Made by a program: the position numbers and the translations under genes. From Paramecium pentaurelia (taxonomy: Eukaryota > Ciliophora > Oligohymenophorea > Peniculida > Parameciidae), in assembly GCA_905183005.1 (NCBI GenBank), contig CAJJDO010000019.1, forward strand, positions 354,008-418,007: a stretch of 64,000 nt of DNA, in the 5' to 3' direction. Below, one piece after another: positions 46,117 through 57,630 of the stretch. The notes under the pieces are model-generated. The model made no database searches and had not been told where the DNA came from. It saw nothing but the letters and a program-made list of their open reading frames with translations. Positions within the stretch are counted from its first letter, which is position 1, and every line of letters begins with the position of its first letter.

Positions 46117-48822
46117 ATGGCTTAGAACCAAATAGTAGGAGCAATAAAAATTAAGGATGGATTATTTATTGGAGATGAATTTGCATCATAGGTTTAGTAT
46201 TGAATTTAAAAAAGGATCGAGAATTTATAATAACCAATAAAGTAACTCATATAATTAATTGTGCTGGCACAGAAGTACAAAATAAATGGACATTGATGGG
46301 TGCAAAGTATTTAACTTTTAATTGGTTAGAACAAGATAACGAAGTATCTATTAAATTTTTGATTTTTAGGTTTTATTTGATGAACGAGGTGAAAATGTAA
46401 ATAAAATATTTACATTCATTGAAGAATGCTTTCAATTAGGTGAGAGTTGCTTAGTACATTCAGTTAGAGGATAGAGTAGAGCATGTTGTGTGCTTGCTGC
46501 TTATTTTATGAAAAAGTTCGTTAAATTATTTAAATTTTTTAGATATTCGTGGACATTATATAAAACATTAGAATTTTTGAATTCCAGACGTCCAGATCTT
46601 GAAATTAGAGCATCCTTTTTTTATTAATTAAATGCATTGGAAAATAGAATGAATAAAGTAGGACCAAAAAGAACTGCTTCATGGAATGAACTCACATAAG
46701 ATGAATAAAATCCTTAACATGTTTAAGAGGAATTGATCATTAGAAATACTTTTTTGAATTCTCATAATGGTCCTGTTGATGAAATATATACTAATTTATA
46801 AGCTAAATAGGTATTAGATTTAATAAATATATAAAGGGAGTCTTAGGAAAACTTACCAACTAAAAGTTAAAATGGAAAGATCAAATGAATAAAGAAAATA
46901 TTCCATTAGCAACTCTTGTTTATTCAGGTTCTCCTGATTTTGTACCTGTTTCTGAGATTAATTTAAAACGAGATTCTGAGACTTCCATTTTAAAAGTAAA
47001 ATTAGAATTTAATTAGGGAGCATAAAAAAACCAATCCTTGATCTAATTACCTAAACAACCATAAATTTAAACTAGTTTCCCAAAAAGTACTTAGAATACA
47101 ACTCAGGTAAGAGCTGAGAGTAGTAAATCATAGTAATAAGATTAAACTGATATAGCTTTGAATTCTAATTTAAATTCTAATAATTTAATTAGCAATCCTT
47201 CATTTTAAAATATATTAATGCATTGCGCAGTGAAGAGTAGAACGCCATAATAATAATAATAATAATAATAACAATAACAATAATAACAATAATAATAACA
47301 ATAATAATAATAACAATAATAATAATAATAATAATAAACTATAATTGATTAAAATAATAAAAAATCTTAATTGATTAATAACTTTGTTAAGACTTCAGAT
47401 AATCCAACATAATAATAACCTCCTTTTGGAACTATATTAACTAATAACAATTAAAACTTCTAAAACAGTTCAAATGCAATCAGAAGCAATTCTTTATAAT
47501 AAAATGAGGAAAAAAAATTATCGACAGACATATAAAATTAAACCAGACCAAGCTCTTTGAAATAAAAAGATAATTAAAATTCCATTTTGACTAATTTTTA
47601 AGAATTTAAAAATCAAGTTTAATAATCCTTAAATTACTTTAATAAATAAGCTGAAGCTTTATTAAATTTTGATAAATAATCCTAATAATCATAAGGAACA
47701 CAGTTAATAAATTAAACAAATAATACTATCTAATAGAAAAGTAAATTAGATTAATTAATTAGTCCAACATCAATTTAAACTATGAACTCTACTAAACATT
47801 CAGAAATTCAAAAAACCTTAACTTAATCAATTTCATAATTATAGTCTAGTTATTAAAAATTTTAGCAACTTTAGCAGAAAAATTAAATAAAATAATCCTA
47901 ATCTCAATCTTGCATTTAAAAATCAAACATTTAAAATTCTGAATTATCTTAATATAATTAACCAATGATATTAAACCAAACTAACTTTTAAGATAGAAGT
48001 TCCTCTTTAAATAAAAATTAAGAAACCTTGGATTCCAAACTCAGAGCTAACAGTACTGAAATAAAAGATACATAAAAATCTAATGGTGTATAAAAAAAGG
48101 AAAGCTTATCCCCATTTTCAAAAGATCCATCTAAAAAAGTTTCTTAACAAGGACCTCCTTTACCATAATCTAGTTCACAAATATATTTAAGAAATGTTTA
48201 ATGTAGAAGACAAGCAGCCTCTACATTGAGGAATTAATAAAAACCCAATAATTCTTTCTAAGATAAATATTTAAATTAAAGTGCTAATTAAGCTTAAAAT
48301 AGCAGCTTTAATAATAATAGTAATTCAGCTATTGAAGCTGAGTAAAAGTAATAAACAAAAGGCATAGTTACAGACCTTAATTAATTTAAGAAATTAATAT
48401 CACCTTAAAATTTGACAAAGAGTTAGGCATAGTTTATTAAGAATCAACCTATAAGAGTTTTACAAGAATTGACAGAAAAGACTTAATCATAAAAATAAGT
48501 GTAAGATATTTGTATAATATTTTAAAGAAAAGCCAAAGATAATGTATCATCAACTAGTTTTACTTTAGTTTAAAAACCTTCGTAAGTAAATACACGAACT
48601 TTTTCACCTGCTATTAAAAGTATGGAATATTAATTAATTTAAGATGAGCCTAAGAGTAAGACAACGAATGTTTCTAATGTAAGACATAAAATTAGGAATT
48701 CTTCTCCAGGTAATATTAATTTTAATATAACTATAGGAATATCAAAGGAATAGGATTAGTCTAATTCATTTTAAAATATATCATCAACTTTACAAGGAAA
48801 AAATAGTTGGAAAATGCTATGA
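46117..48822 (+). CDS. Phosphatase-like protein lacking catalytic Cys, with polyGln tail
   Basis: The first 190 residues form a dual-specificity-phosphatase fold: IVGAIKIKDGLFIGDEFASQ, THIINCAGTEVQNKW, AKYLTFNWLEQDNE, FTFIEECFQLGESCLVHSV. The active-site loop reads HSVRGQSRA where active members have H-C-x5-R, so the nucleophilic Cys is Ser while the Arg is kept: a probable pseudophosphatase that could still bind phosphoprotein. Introns include ones ending AAG after FASQ and before NIPLATLVYSGS; the latter joins the domain to a tail of about 640 residues that is Gln/Ser/Asn-rich and carries a 30-Gln run. The tail contains no domain I can name. TGA at 48820. Confidence 0.75.
47248..47337 (+). 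repeat. Trinucleotide repeat encoding 30 Gln
   Basis: Ninety bases of in-frame TAA and CAA codons, mostly TAA, giving an uninterrupted run of 30 Gln in the phosphatase-like protein. Under the standard code this would be a string of stop codons, so it is direct evidence for reassignment. Length is likely to vary between strains. Confidence 0.9.
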
Positions 48823-48899
48823 TACAACTACTTTTATCTTATATTTTTTTAAATATCATTATTATAAATAAGTAAATTTAATAATTTATAAAATAATAA

Positions 48900-50430
48900 T
48901 CAATCTGTTAAAGTATTATGTGAGTTTAATTCATTATCTAAATTTCTAAAAGTATCTTCCATAATAAATTTAGATCCTTGTTATTATTAGAATGTAATAT
49001 GATGAATTCCTAAATTATCGCTAAAGCCATTTCTGTCATTTTCTTTTTCTTATATATGATATCTAGAGAAGATATTATAATTATATTTACATATCTGCAG
49101 ATTAGAGTGAATATTTTTCTGGATCATTTGAATCAAATGTCTTTTTATTAAATTAACTGTCTTATTCAGTAGAACAATACAATAAAGTTTACAAATTTTA
49201 GATTTCATAATGTTAATTCATAATAGTTTTTTATTATGATTCAATTTATCTTTTTTAGATTTAAATAATTTATTTCATTTTATTAAATTCTTTTTGCTAG
49301 ACAAAAGAATTATTGGATGGTTAATTTAATTTCTTTTCCTTTAATAAAAATTGATTTATAACAGTTTGCATTTCAACTAATTTTTATTCACATATGTCTT
49401 TTTCTTTTTGTAATTGCTCTAATTGAGCCTGATAAAATAAAACTTCATTTTGAACAGAAGATCTTCTTGATAAGGATTCAAATTAATTACTTTTCTTTTG
49501 ATTTAAAATATTTAATTATTGTTATTACTTATAAGTTGATAACTCATCTTATTTTTATTCTAATTTATTCATGATATCATATTATTATTATTCTAGATTT
49601 TCAAATTATTATTTTAAATGTTGAATTGATGAATCTTTAGCTAATAATAATTATTTATGTTCATTTAATTCATTTTATAATTAAGAGATTTCTTTATTTT
49701 TTTAATTTAAAACTTATTCATTGTTATTATTAATCACTTTGTTTCTTTCGCTTCTTAATAGTTTCATATCTTCTAATAATTATTGATTTTATTATTTTAA
49801 AAGATTAAAATCTTTATTTTACTATTCAAAATTAGATCTCATAAATTCAAGATCCTTTAACATTTCTTCTGTTTGAGAATATAATTTTTAATTATCTTAA
49901 TTTAAACAAATATTAGTTTCTTGTAATTTTTAATTTTCTTGTTCTTTTTGTGTTAATTATTATTTTAAATCTTTCAATTATATATTAAGTTATTCGATTC
50001 TATCGCTTTGATCTTTTAATAAATTTGATTTTTAAGAAGAGACATTCTTTACATTTAATTAATCTTCTGATTATTTAAGTTGTGGTTTTAAACAAGCATG
50101 AGTGTGAGGACTATAAGATTAATTAATTTAGGAATTATCAGGAGTTTTATCATAATGAAAACTAGCAGTAGTTTTAGTAGGGGTTTTTTTTAATAAATGT
50201 TCTTTGGATTTGTTAATAGATGTATCAAGTCTTAAATTTCCTGTGCTACTTTGATGCATTTATTTCACAATATCTAATGCTTTAGTTGATTGTTGGGTTT
50301 CCAATTTATTTTTGGAGTTGAGAAGCATATCAATTCTTAAAGGTTGGATAGGCATAGATAATATGTCTGGCTAAGGACTTTTGATAGGCTTGTCTAATGG
50401 AACAGAATTTTTTGATTTTGAGATATTCAT
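48900..50430 (-). CDS. Coiled-coil protein with Ser/Thr/Pro-rich N-terminus
   Basis: A protein of about 500 residues. The first 150 are low-complexity with many SP/TP sites (MNISKSKNSVPLDKPIKSP, KKTPTKTTASFHYDKTPD, SYSPHTHACLKPQLKQSE). From there it is a long coiled coil (SDRIEQLNIQLKDLKQQLT, LKDLEFMRSNFEQQNKDF, KEISQLQNELNEHKQLLL, QAQLEQLQKEKDICEQKL, NKMKQIIQIQKRQIESQQK). A 28-nt intron near 49090-49120 moves the frame into a final exon (NGFSDNLGIHHITF, DNELNSHNTLTD) ending TGA. It is adjacent to katanin p80 (39 bp upstream); a cytoskeletal role is possible but unproven. Confidence 0.65.
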
Positions 50431-50469
50431 TAACGACTAAAATATTATATATTAACAATAATTTAATAT

Positions 50470-51568
50470 TCAATTTTGCATTTAATTCTAATTCACTTTT
50501 TTGAGAAATCCAACAACTTCAATTTAAAATTTCTTAGCTAAATCTGAGAGATCTACTTTATTTCCATCAATTAGTTTTTGTAATTTTGGTGTTTAAACTA
50601 TAATTTTAAATTGTTCAATCACTCTATCATATTTTTAAATTCTTTCTTCCCTTGCTAAATCTGCCTTTGATAATTAATTGAATAGTTTAATATTAAGGAT
50701 TTCCTTGGATAAAATATAATAAAATTACATCTCTAAATTAATTAAGTGTTGTCCATGCAAAATCAAGTCCTCTTCTTACATATGAAGAGTACTTTGATTC
50801 AATTAGAATTCTTGCTTTCTCCAATAACATAGGGATTGAATCAATAGGTACTTATCCTAATTTATTTGATTAAGAATACAGAGATAGAGCATCTTGTAAT
50901 ATAGATGGTTCTATTACTCTAATATAAAATACTAATTTTACTGAGTGATTGCATTCATTGCAGATTTAAGATTGTTATTACTCCACCAATGAAGAATAGG
51001 TTTCATATAATTAATTCTTTAAGCCAAGACTGATTAGACTTTATTATGATCTTTGACAATTTCATGGATGAGATCTACTTATTTAAATTTTTCTTTGTTT
51101 TAATCTCCCATCATAAATTAAGAGAGAGTTAAATCACTTGAAGCCATAATTTCAGATTCATCTTAAGGTTTATCTTCTTCATCAATATTAGGAGGAAGGA
51201 CTTAAGGAACCTAAAGATTTGTTATTAGTTTTTATGGGTTATGTTATGGTGTGTGCATAGTTTAATTCATGGTAGTCTATACTTGATTTGAATAATATTA
51301 ATTTGAATCATGATTTTAGAATAGTTGCTGCTGTGATTATTATGACAATAGATTTTATTATAAATATAATTAATTTTATTATTGTTGTTATTGATAAAGT
51401 GGATTAGGTTATTATTGATAAAGCAAAGGAGCTTATTACTAAAATGACTGAGGTTATTAAATTTAATATTAATAAACCATTTGTTATTGAGGATATTACT
51501 ATAATTATTGATATGCATTATTATTAAGATATGGTTATCCAATAATTTATTATTATTAATAATAAGGC

Positions 51569-51629
<61 letters not shown>

Positions 51630-52885
51630 ATTATTATTACTATTATTATTATATCTCCTTTAATTATTCATTCGACTTTTAACGATCATATTAATAATCC
51701 TAATTTAAAATATTCTAAGCTTGCATCTGTAATGATGGTTTACTTTTAACTTTACTTTCCGAATCAGATGGCTTAGAAATAGCAGTTTAGATTTCTGATC
51801 TTTTATCAGGTGTTCTTCCTCTTTTATTTGGAACACCTCCACTAGATCTAACATCAATATTTTTGGTATCTTGGCAAATAGTTTTGAGATTGACACCATG
51901 AAGACTAAATCCAGATTGCACATTTGATGCAAGTCCCAATAACTGATCTCTTTCTTAAACTACTATCAAATCTAGGACTCCCCTCCAACTACTTTCAACA
52001 TTATCCAAAAGTTAGCAATCATGTTCTACATCCCAAACTTTTAGAGAATCATAGGCTGCAGAATATAATATTTTTCCATTTTATTCAAATAAGATGCATT
52101 AAATAGGAGTTGTATCTGTTCTCGTAGATGATAACTATTTTATCAAAAGATCAAATTACTTAAGTTAATCGATCTAAGTCCCAATATCTGACACATCTAT
52201 CTCCACCACCTGAAGCCATTGCCTTATCAACAGGATTGAAACTTAGACATGTAATTTAACTATCATGTTAAGTAAAAGATGCTATTATTTTAGCTTAAGT
52301 GATATCCCAAATTTTAACTTATCCATCGTTTGAACCTGATGATAATAACTTACAATTTGGAGAGACTGCCAAAGCATTGATTTACATACTATGACCTTTA
52401 AATTGATTGACTGCAGTTTTGGTCCTCAAATCCCATAATTTGATTGAAGTGTCATAGGCTCCACTTAAGAGAAGATGTTTATTTTCTTCAGTAGGATAAA
52501 TACATAGTGTATTAACACAAGTAGTATGACCTTTAAGTGTTTAAATTTCTATATGAATTTGAATATAAATTACATTTTTAACTTTCAACATCCCAAATAT
52601 TGATTATACCTCTATTGGATCCTGAGAATACTTCAGTTTCATTAAAGCTAAAATTCACACTCGCAACTTCAACTTAAGCATTTGAATTATTTTATGAACT
52701 TAATGTCTAGCAATGTATTATTGAAATACAGCAATAGGTTTTTAATTTCCAATTTACCAGATTTGAACACAATTTTTTTCATCTCCACCAGCTATCAACT
52801 TCTTTGTATATGTTCCAAATCTAGCACAAAGCACTTTTGATGTGACATATAAATCAGCTTAATTTATTATTTGATTTACATACAT
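50470..52885 (-). CDS. KATNB1: Katanin p80 WD40-repeat subunit B1
   Basis: Regulatory subunit of the microtubule-severing katanin complex, targeting p60 to centrosomes and basal bodies. The N-terminal WD40 propeller: KKLIAGGDEKNCVQIWQIGN, TCVNTLCIYPTEENKHLLL, SGAYDTSIKLWDLRTKT, HSMQINALAVSPNCKLLS, SGSNDGQVKIWDITQAK, ASGGGDRCVRYWDLDR. A Gln-rich linker includes a polyGln tract. The con80 domain, which binds p60, reads VDLIHEIVKDHNKVQSVLAQ, RINYMKPILHWWSNNNLK and ends NKVDLSDLAKKFQIEVVGF. Introns of 22-25 nt occur throughout; TGA at 50470. The start MYVNQIINQADLYV is preceded by an open frame, so a little more N-terminus cannot be ruled out. Confidence 0.93.
51568..51651 (-). repeat. PolyGln tract (TAA repeat) in katanin p80 linker
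   Basis: On the minus strand a nearly pure TAA repeat (with one TAG, one CAG and one TAT) encodes 20 Gln, one Tyr and 7 Gln. It lies between the WD40 propeller and the con80 domain. Confidence 0.85.
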
Positions 52886-52963
52886 AGTTTCTAATTTCTC
52901 TTCTTCATTTTATAAAAATATATAATAATTACTTATTATTATAATTATATAATTACTAATATT

Positions 52964-54766
52964 TCATTTATCACTTTTAATCCATTACTCTAATTTAGCC
53001 AATCTTTCATGATCAATTTTTTAAGCCTAAAAATATATATTAAACAATATTAAACTTTTTAAGATAATTATAAAATTTATATTTCTCCAAAAGAATCACC
53101 AATGGCTAATTTGGTCCCATCTTTTGACCATTAGGATTTATTTATGGAATTATTTCCAGATTTATATCTTGTAATAGGAGCTTCTAAATCATATGACAAA
53201 TCCCATAAATCAACATAACCTTCTCCATCTACAGTTGAAAATAATGAAGGATGTTATCCATTCCATTATATATCATAAACATAATCTTCTGAACATTCAA
53301 AATTTGCAAGACATTTAGAATCAGATTAAGTTCTAGTATTCCATAATTTACATGTCCAATCAAATGAACTGCTCAAAAGTAAATTTGACATTATTGGTGA
53401 AGCTTATGGTGATGAATTTAAAGAAATTCCACTAACAGGAGCTAAATGTTCTTCAAAAGGAATTACAATATTTTCATTTGTATTTTGATGTAATTTAGAT
53501 TTATAAATGCATCCATCTTCAGCACCAACATAGAAATTATTAGCATCTCCTTAAGGAAACATCATACAAGTTGCATTTACTTCAACCTAGGGATTAGTTG
53601 ATTACTATTTATTTTTTGTTTTCAAATCAATAATTTTTTATGGTTAATTAAATTAAGCTAAATTCCATATACATATTCTTCCATCATTTGATGAAGATAT
53701 TAAATTATTTGCATTCTGTGATCCAACAATATTTAATCCATAAATAGGATAACTATGTCCACCACTATTTAAAGTTGATCTCTTCTCAGGAGTATGTTTT
53801 GCTCTCAAATCCCACACAACTACTTAACCATTATACAATCCTCCTAAAACAATATTAGGACTAAATGGATGAAAACAGGCTGATGTTATGGGACTGCTTG
53901 CAAAACAATAAAATTCAGGTCTAGATTTTAATTATAATGACCATAAAAGTACTACTCCCACTTAATCTGTTATAGATCCTTCTTCATTTTAAGAATAAGA
54001 GGCTAAAAATGTATTAGGTAAATTGGGTGACCATTATATTGATGTTACAACTCTATTTTCTGTATATAATTTGTCACTAAATGATAGTAATTTTGTTAGA
54101 TTGTCCTTGCCTATTTCTTAAGCCACTTACTATGTGTTCATTAAATCCTCGAGAACATCAACTTCTACTCCATGTATAGCTTTTTCTATAGTTTTTGAAC
54201 TTCTTGAAAAAAACCTCTAAAATGATTAAGATTGTATGATGGAATTGATTTCTTCCATAGATATATTCTTTTCTACTTTTTCTACTGGTTTTTCAGCACT
54301 TTACAAAACTTCTCTTTTTTTTCTAGAATCTCTTCTGACATTCTCCATTGATGGAATTATTTGATCATCATTTTCTTGCTTTGATTATGGCATCTCAAAT
54401 TCACATTATACACCAAATTCTATTGTCATAACTTCTGCTTAAGGAGGAGCAGGGTTATTTGAATACATTTCTATTGTCTAAAACCCTAATTTTTTTCGCT
54501 TTGTCTGTAAATATAAACTTATTAAGTCTGACTATTATGGATGTGTTATTATAGTCTAATTTTAAAGAGGCTACTCTTTTTGAGGAGATTAATTGGTTTG
54601 AACATTTTCTTATGCTTAAATCACTTATTATGGTTAGGTATTAGAAGAAATCTATTGAGATTATTCAAGTTTCTGTTTATAACTTAAATCATTTAAATAA
54701 AAATTACGCCGCAATCCTATCTCTTTTTTCTTACAATAATCTTTATTTCTCTTATTAACTAATCAT
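52964..54766 (-). CDS. Cytoplasmic-type dynein intermediate chain
   Basis: Intermediate chain of a dynein motor, holding light chains and linking to dynactin. The N-terminus MISQQEKQRLLQEKRDRIAA is the charged single helix typical of DYNC1I; a 25-nt intron ending AAG joins it to YKQKLEQSQQISS. KKLGFQTIEMYSNNPAPPQ resembles the light-chain-binding region. The WD40 propeller follows: NRVVTSIQWSPNLPNTFLAS, CFHPFSPNIVLGGLYNGQVV, VWDLRAKHTPEKRSTLNS, HLAPVSGISLNSS, LLLSSSFDWTCKLWNTRT, EDYVYDIYWNGQHPSLFS, DGEGYVDLWDLS and DGTKLAIGDSFGEI. A 29-nt intron precedes the last exon (RLAKLEQWIKSDK). Axonemal paralogues differ in the N-terminus, so cytoplasmic dynein-1/IC is preferred. Confidence 0.9.
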
Positions 54767-54835
54767 ATAATATATTTATTTGAATTGATATTTTATTTAA
54801 TTTTCACATACAATGTATATATTTAAATAATAAGC

Positions 54836-56591
54836 TCAAATTTATTATTATTTAGAGTTTTCAATGATTTAAAGTAGCTGTTTGATTTAAATCTCATTGA
54901 GCATATAAAATTTACAATATTTTTAAGTTAAAGTTCTTACATTTTATTTTGATGGACTAAAACTTAACATATTTTCTATTAAGGATCCCAAAAATCCAAA
55001 TACAGTATTTTTTTCTCTAAAATATATAACTAAATATATATACCTATCAATAGAATCATTAATATTCTCATAAATTTTCATTTCTTATTACTTTTTCATC
55101 TCTTCATATAAACATTCAAAGAATATGGCATCCCATAAATCAAATCTATCAAAAATTGAATGATGTTGAATTCCATCAAACAAAAATATCTTTTCTGTCT
55201 TTTCAATTCTATAAAATGTAAAAGTCATCAACATTAATTTCCTCACTGTAAATGCATCATACTCTTCTAAACACTAAAACATTTAATTAATAAATGATAC
55301 CAAATCAAGTATTTGATTCAACAAATTAACTGTATTTTAATATGAAATTTAACAAATCTCAAATTTTTTATCTAGTCTGAATTACTAAAACTCAAAAACC
55401 CATATTTATCTCCCAATCAAGTTGTTATTAAGTAAATTTATTAATGATTTTATATTTACTTCTTTAGATGACCATAATTCTTACATTTAATTATGGATTC
55501 TCTCTTGACATAATGAAATATTAGTAATCAAATCCTCATTCTATTATTAGATTAGGAGATGAATATTTTCATAATCATTTTTCATAATTTCCATATTTAA
55601 AGTGATTATTTCTCTATTACATTAAATATTCTAAAATTTTTAATTGATGAAATGAGAAACACTATCAATCCAATTATCTTCTATCTTTACAACAGAAAAC
55701 TATATAAAACTTTTCTATTCCTTATATTTGATTTCCAATGATTTTAAATAAGATTCTTTGTATCTATAAAGACTATACTCAGCCTATATCTAATTCAAAT
55801 TCTATAGTTAACTTATACTAAATTTACTTAAAAAATTCTATCATTTTAAAACAATTAATTCAAAGCAATCTTCATTGAATTAATTCTATCTTGATCTTAT
55901 AGTTAAAATTCCTCTATTATCTTTGAAATTCTTAATTCATAACCTTATAAATATTGTTCATATGATGTTTATTAATTGCTTAATTTTTCTCTCAATTCCT
56001 TTAGACTTCTATACAATTTATTGGATTTTAATGTATTTTCATTTTTTTTCTATGGCTACAATTAACTTAGATTGTCTTAAGAGAACTTCTATATTTAATG
56101 CTGAATATAATCATTATTTTTTTAATTTAATTAGCTTATGAGCTAATTATTCTATATAATTTTTATACCTTTTCAACTTCTGATCTTTCCTGTTTAAGTT
56201 AACCAGATAACTTTCGACCATCAGAGATCAAACCTCTAACCTTATTGGTTTAATCTTTTACTAAAATATTCAATTAATTGATGATGTAATCTTTAATAAA
56301 TTATGCATATTATCTTGACTCTTTTATCTTTTGTCTTATTTCATTACAATACAAAGCTATTATTTTTTCTAAGTTAACAGCAGAATCTGTTTAATTCCTA
56401 TTTACTATTAATTCAGAAATCCCATCTTCTAAATTTTTAGAATACTCATATTCAGCATTCACTCGATTTTACAATGAATCAATCATCTTAGTGATATCAT
56501 TTCTTCCTTTCGTTGACTCTTTAACTAAATTTTCAAAATATTCTAATTCTAACCCTCCTATATATTTTTATATAGTTAAAGTCAAACTCAT
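54836..56591 (-). CDS. F-BAR/FCH-like domain protein
   Basis: A protein of about 540 residues. The N-terminal helical region (MSLTLTIQKYIGGLELEYFE, NLVKESTKGRNDITKMIDSL, NRVNAEYEYSKNLEDGISE, KDQTNKVRGLISDGRKLSGQ) fits an F-BAR dimer that senses or shapes curved membrane, as in PSTPIP/Cdc15-type proteins. The C-terminal region contains FDGIQHHSIFDRFDLWDAIF and FECLYEEMKKQQEMKIYE, which I cannot assign. The F-BAR call rests on pattern rather than an alignment. The start is the Met just before this region; the preceding gene ends 17 bp upstream. TGA at 54836 is the best stop, but an intron near the end could alter it. Confidence 0.5.
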
Positions 56592-56608
56592 ATAAAAATT
56601 ATAGCATT

Positions 56609-57108
56609 TCAATTCTAGTAATAAATATCTATTAATAATTGAATTTCAACACTACTTTTTACTATATTAGCCAGACCTTCATTTCTAAAAGATTGAACAA
56701 ACTTTCAATTTGTATTACTTAAATAGACTAGAGCATTACCATATATTAATGCATCTTAAGCAACCTAACATTATAATTATTAATAAGTAAAGCTATGTGA
56801 TTTATACCTATAAAGTAAAACATAATTCATAAGTTCATTAATCTATCAGAATATTTAGATAATCATTACCATAATTTTAATGTCTTGAAGTTTTACTATT
56901 AATCTAATTTTTTACTATGCATTCTTACAATAACATTATGAATATTTTTAAGTAATTACAATTATATTTGCCCATTTGCTAGAATATTGCTATTTGAAAG
57001 TAGATTCATAAATCTTTTTATTGTTAAATAAATTTCATCTTATTTTACTGAAGGAAAGTAAAATTCTCTTTTGATTTATTCTTTATATAAATTAGTTGAT
57101 GAATTCAT
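56609..57108 (-). CDS. Small helical protein of unknown function
   Basis: Starts MNSSTNLYKEQIKREFYFP and continues with helix-forming segments (DEIYLTIKRFMNLLSNSN, INELMNYVLLYRYKSHSF, QLQCQVAQDALIYGNAL, FVQSFRNEGLANIVKSSVE). At least three introns are needed: about 20 nt after KNIHN, 27 nt before INELM, and a GTC...AAG one of 27 nt that removes an in-frame TGA at 56705. The last is the least certain. About 140 residues. No family recognised; the context (between an EF-hand gene and an F-BAR-like gene, all minus strand) gives no clue. Confidence 0.45.
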
Positions 57109-57630
57109 AGGATAATTTAAGATAATATATATTAAGTTGTTAAATGAACTATAAAATAAGAGCACTGATATCAAATTATATTAATACTGATTATAAAAAT
57201 AAGAAAATAATTTAATAATGATATATTCCTACTACAATGTGATATTATATTTATTGAGAATTAAATAAGATTTAGAGAAATTACTTTTTAATAAAAATCT
57301 TTTATTGTTGTTAATAATTTTGATATATATTCTTAATCCATGTTTTAGATTAAAATTCAAGATAAATGAAGATTAACTTCACTAATAAAAATCTCCAGAT
57401 TTCAAAGCCAGTTTTATTTTGATAATAAATGAATAAGTATATGAAAATTACATAATTAAAAATTAAATTTAAGAATTATAATAATACCAGAAAGATTATT
57501 TATAAAAATAATTTTTCTAGTTAAATTTTTTGATAATTTTAATCATAGATATGATATTAAAATATATTTGAATAAATATTTAATTTCAAAATTAAATTAT
57601 ATTTTTGTTATAAATTATTGTTTTAATTTA
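57109..57630. other. Intergenic, no gene seen
   Basis: About 520 bp, strongly AT-rich, between two minus-strand genes. No coding frame; probably the promoter of the small helical protein and the 3' flank of the EF-hand gene. Confidence 0.4.

Noticed and set aside
47248..47337. TAA-rich array considered as a minisatellite or telomere-like repeat
   Set aside because: It is in frame within a long coding region and encodes Gln; Paramecium telomeric repeats (G-rich) are not present in the window.
51267..51542. Minus-strand 91-residue Asn/Ile-rich frame
   Set aside because: It overlaps the Gln-rich linker of katanin p80 in another frame; the linker frame connects the WD40 and con80 domains and is the real one.
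56705..56707. In-frame TGA in the small helical protein gene (minus strand)
   Set aside because: A 27-nt GTC...AAG segment covering the TGA can be read as an intron in phase 0 and joins two sensible stretches, so a stop or recoding event need not be invoked.
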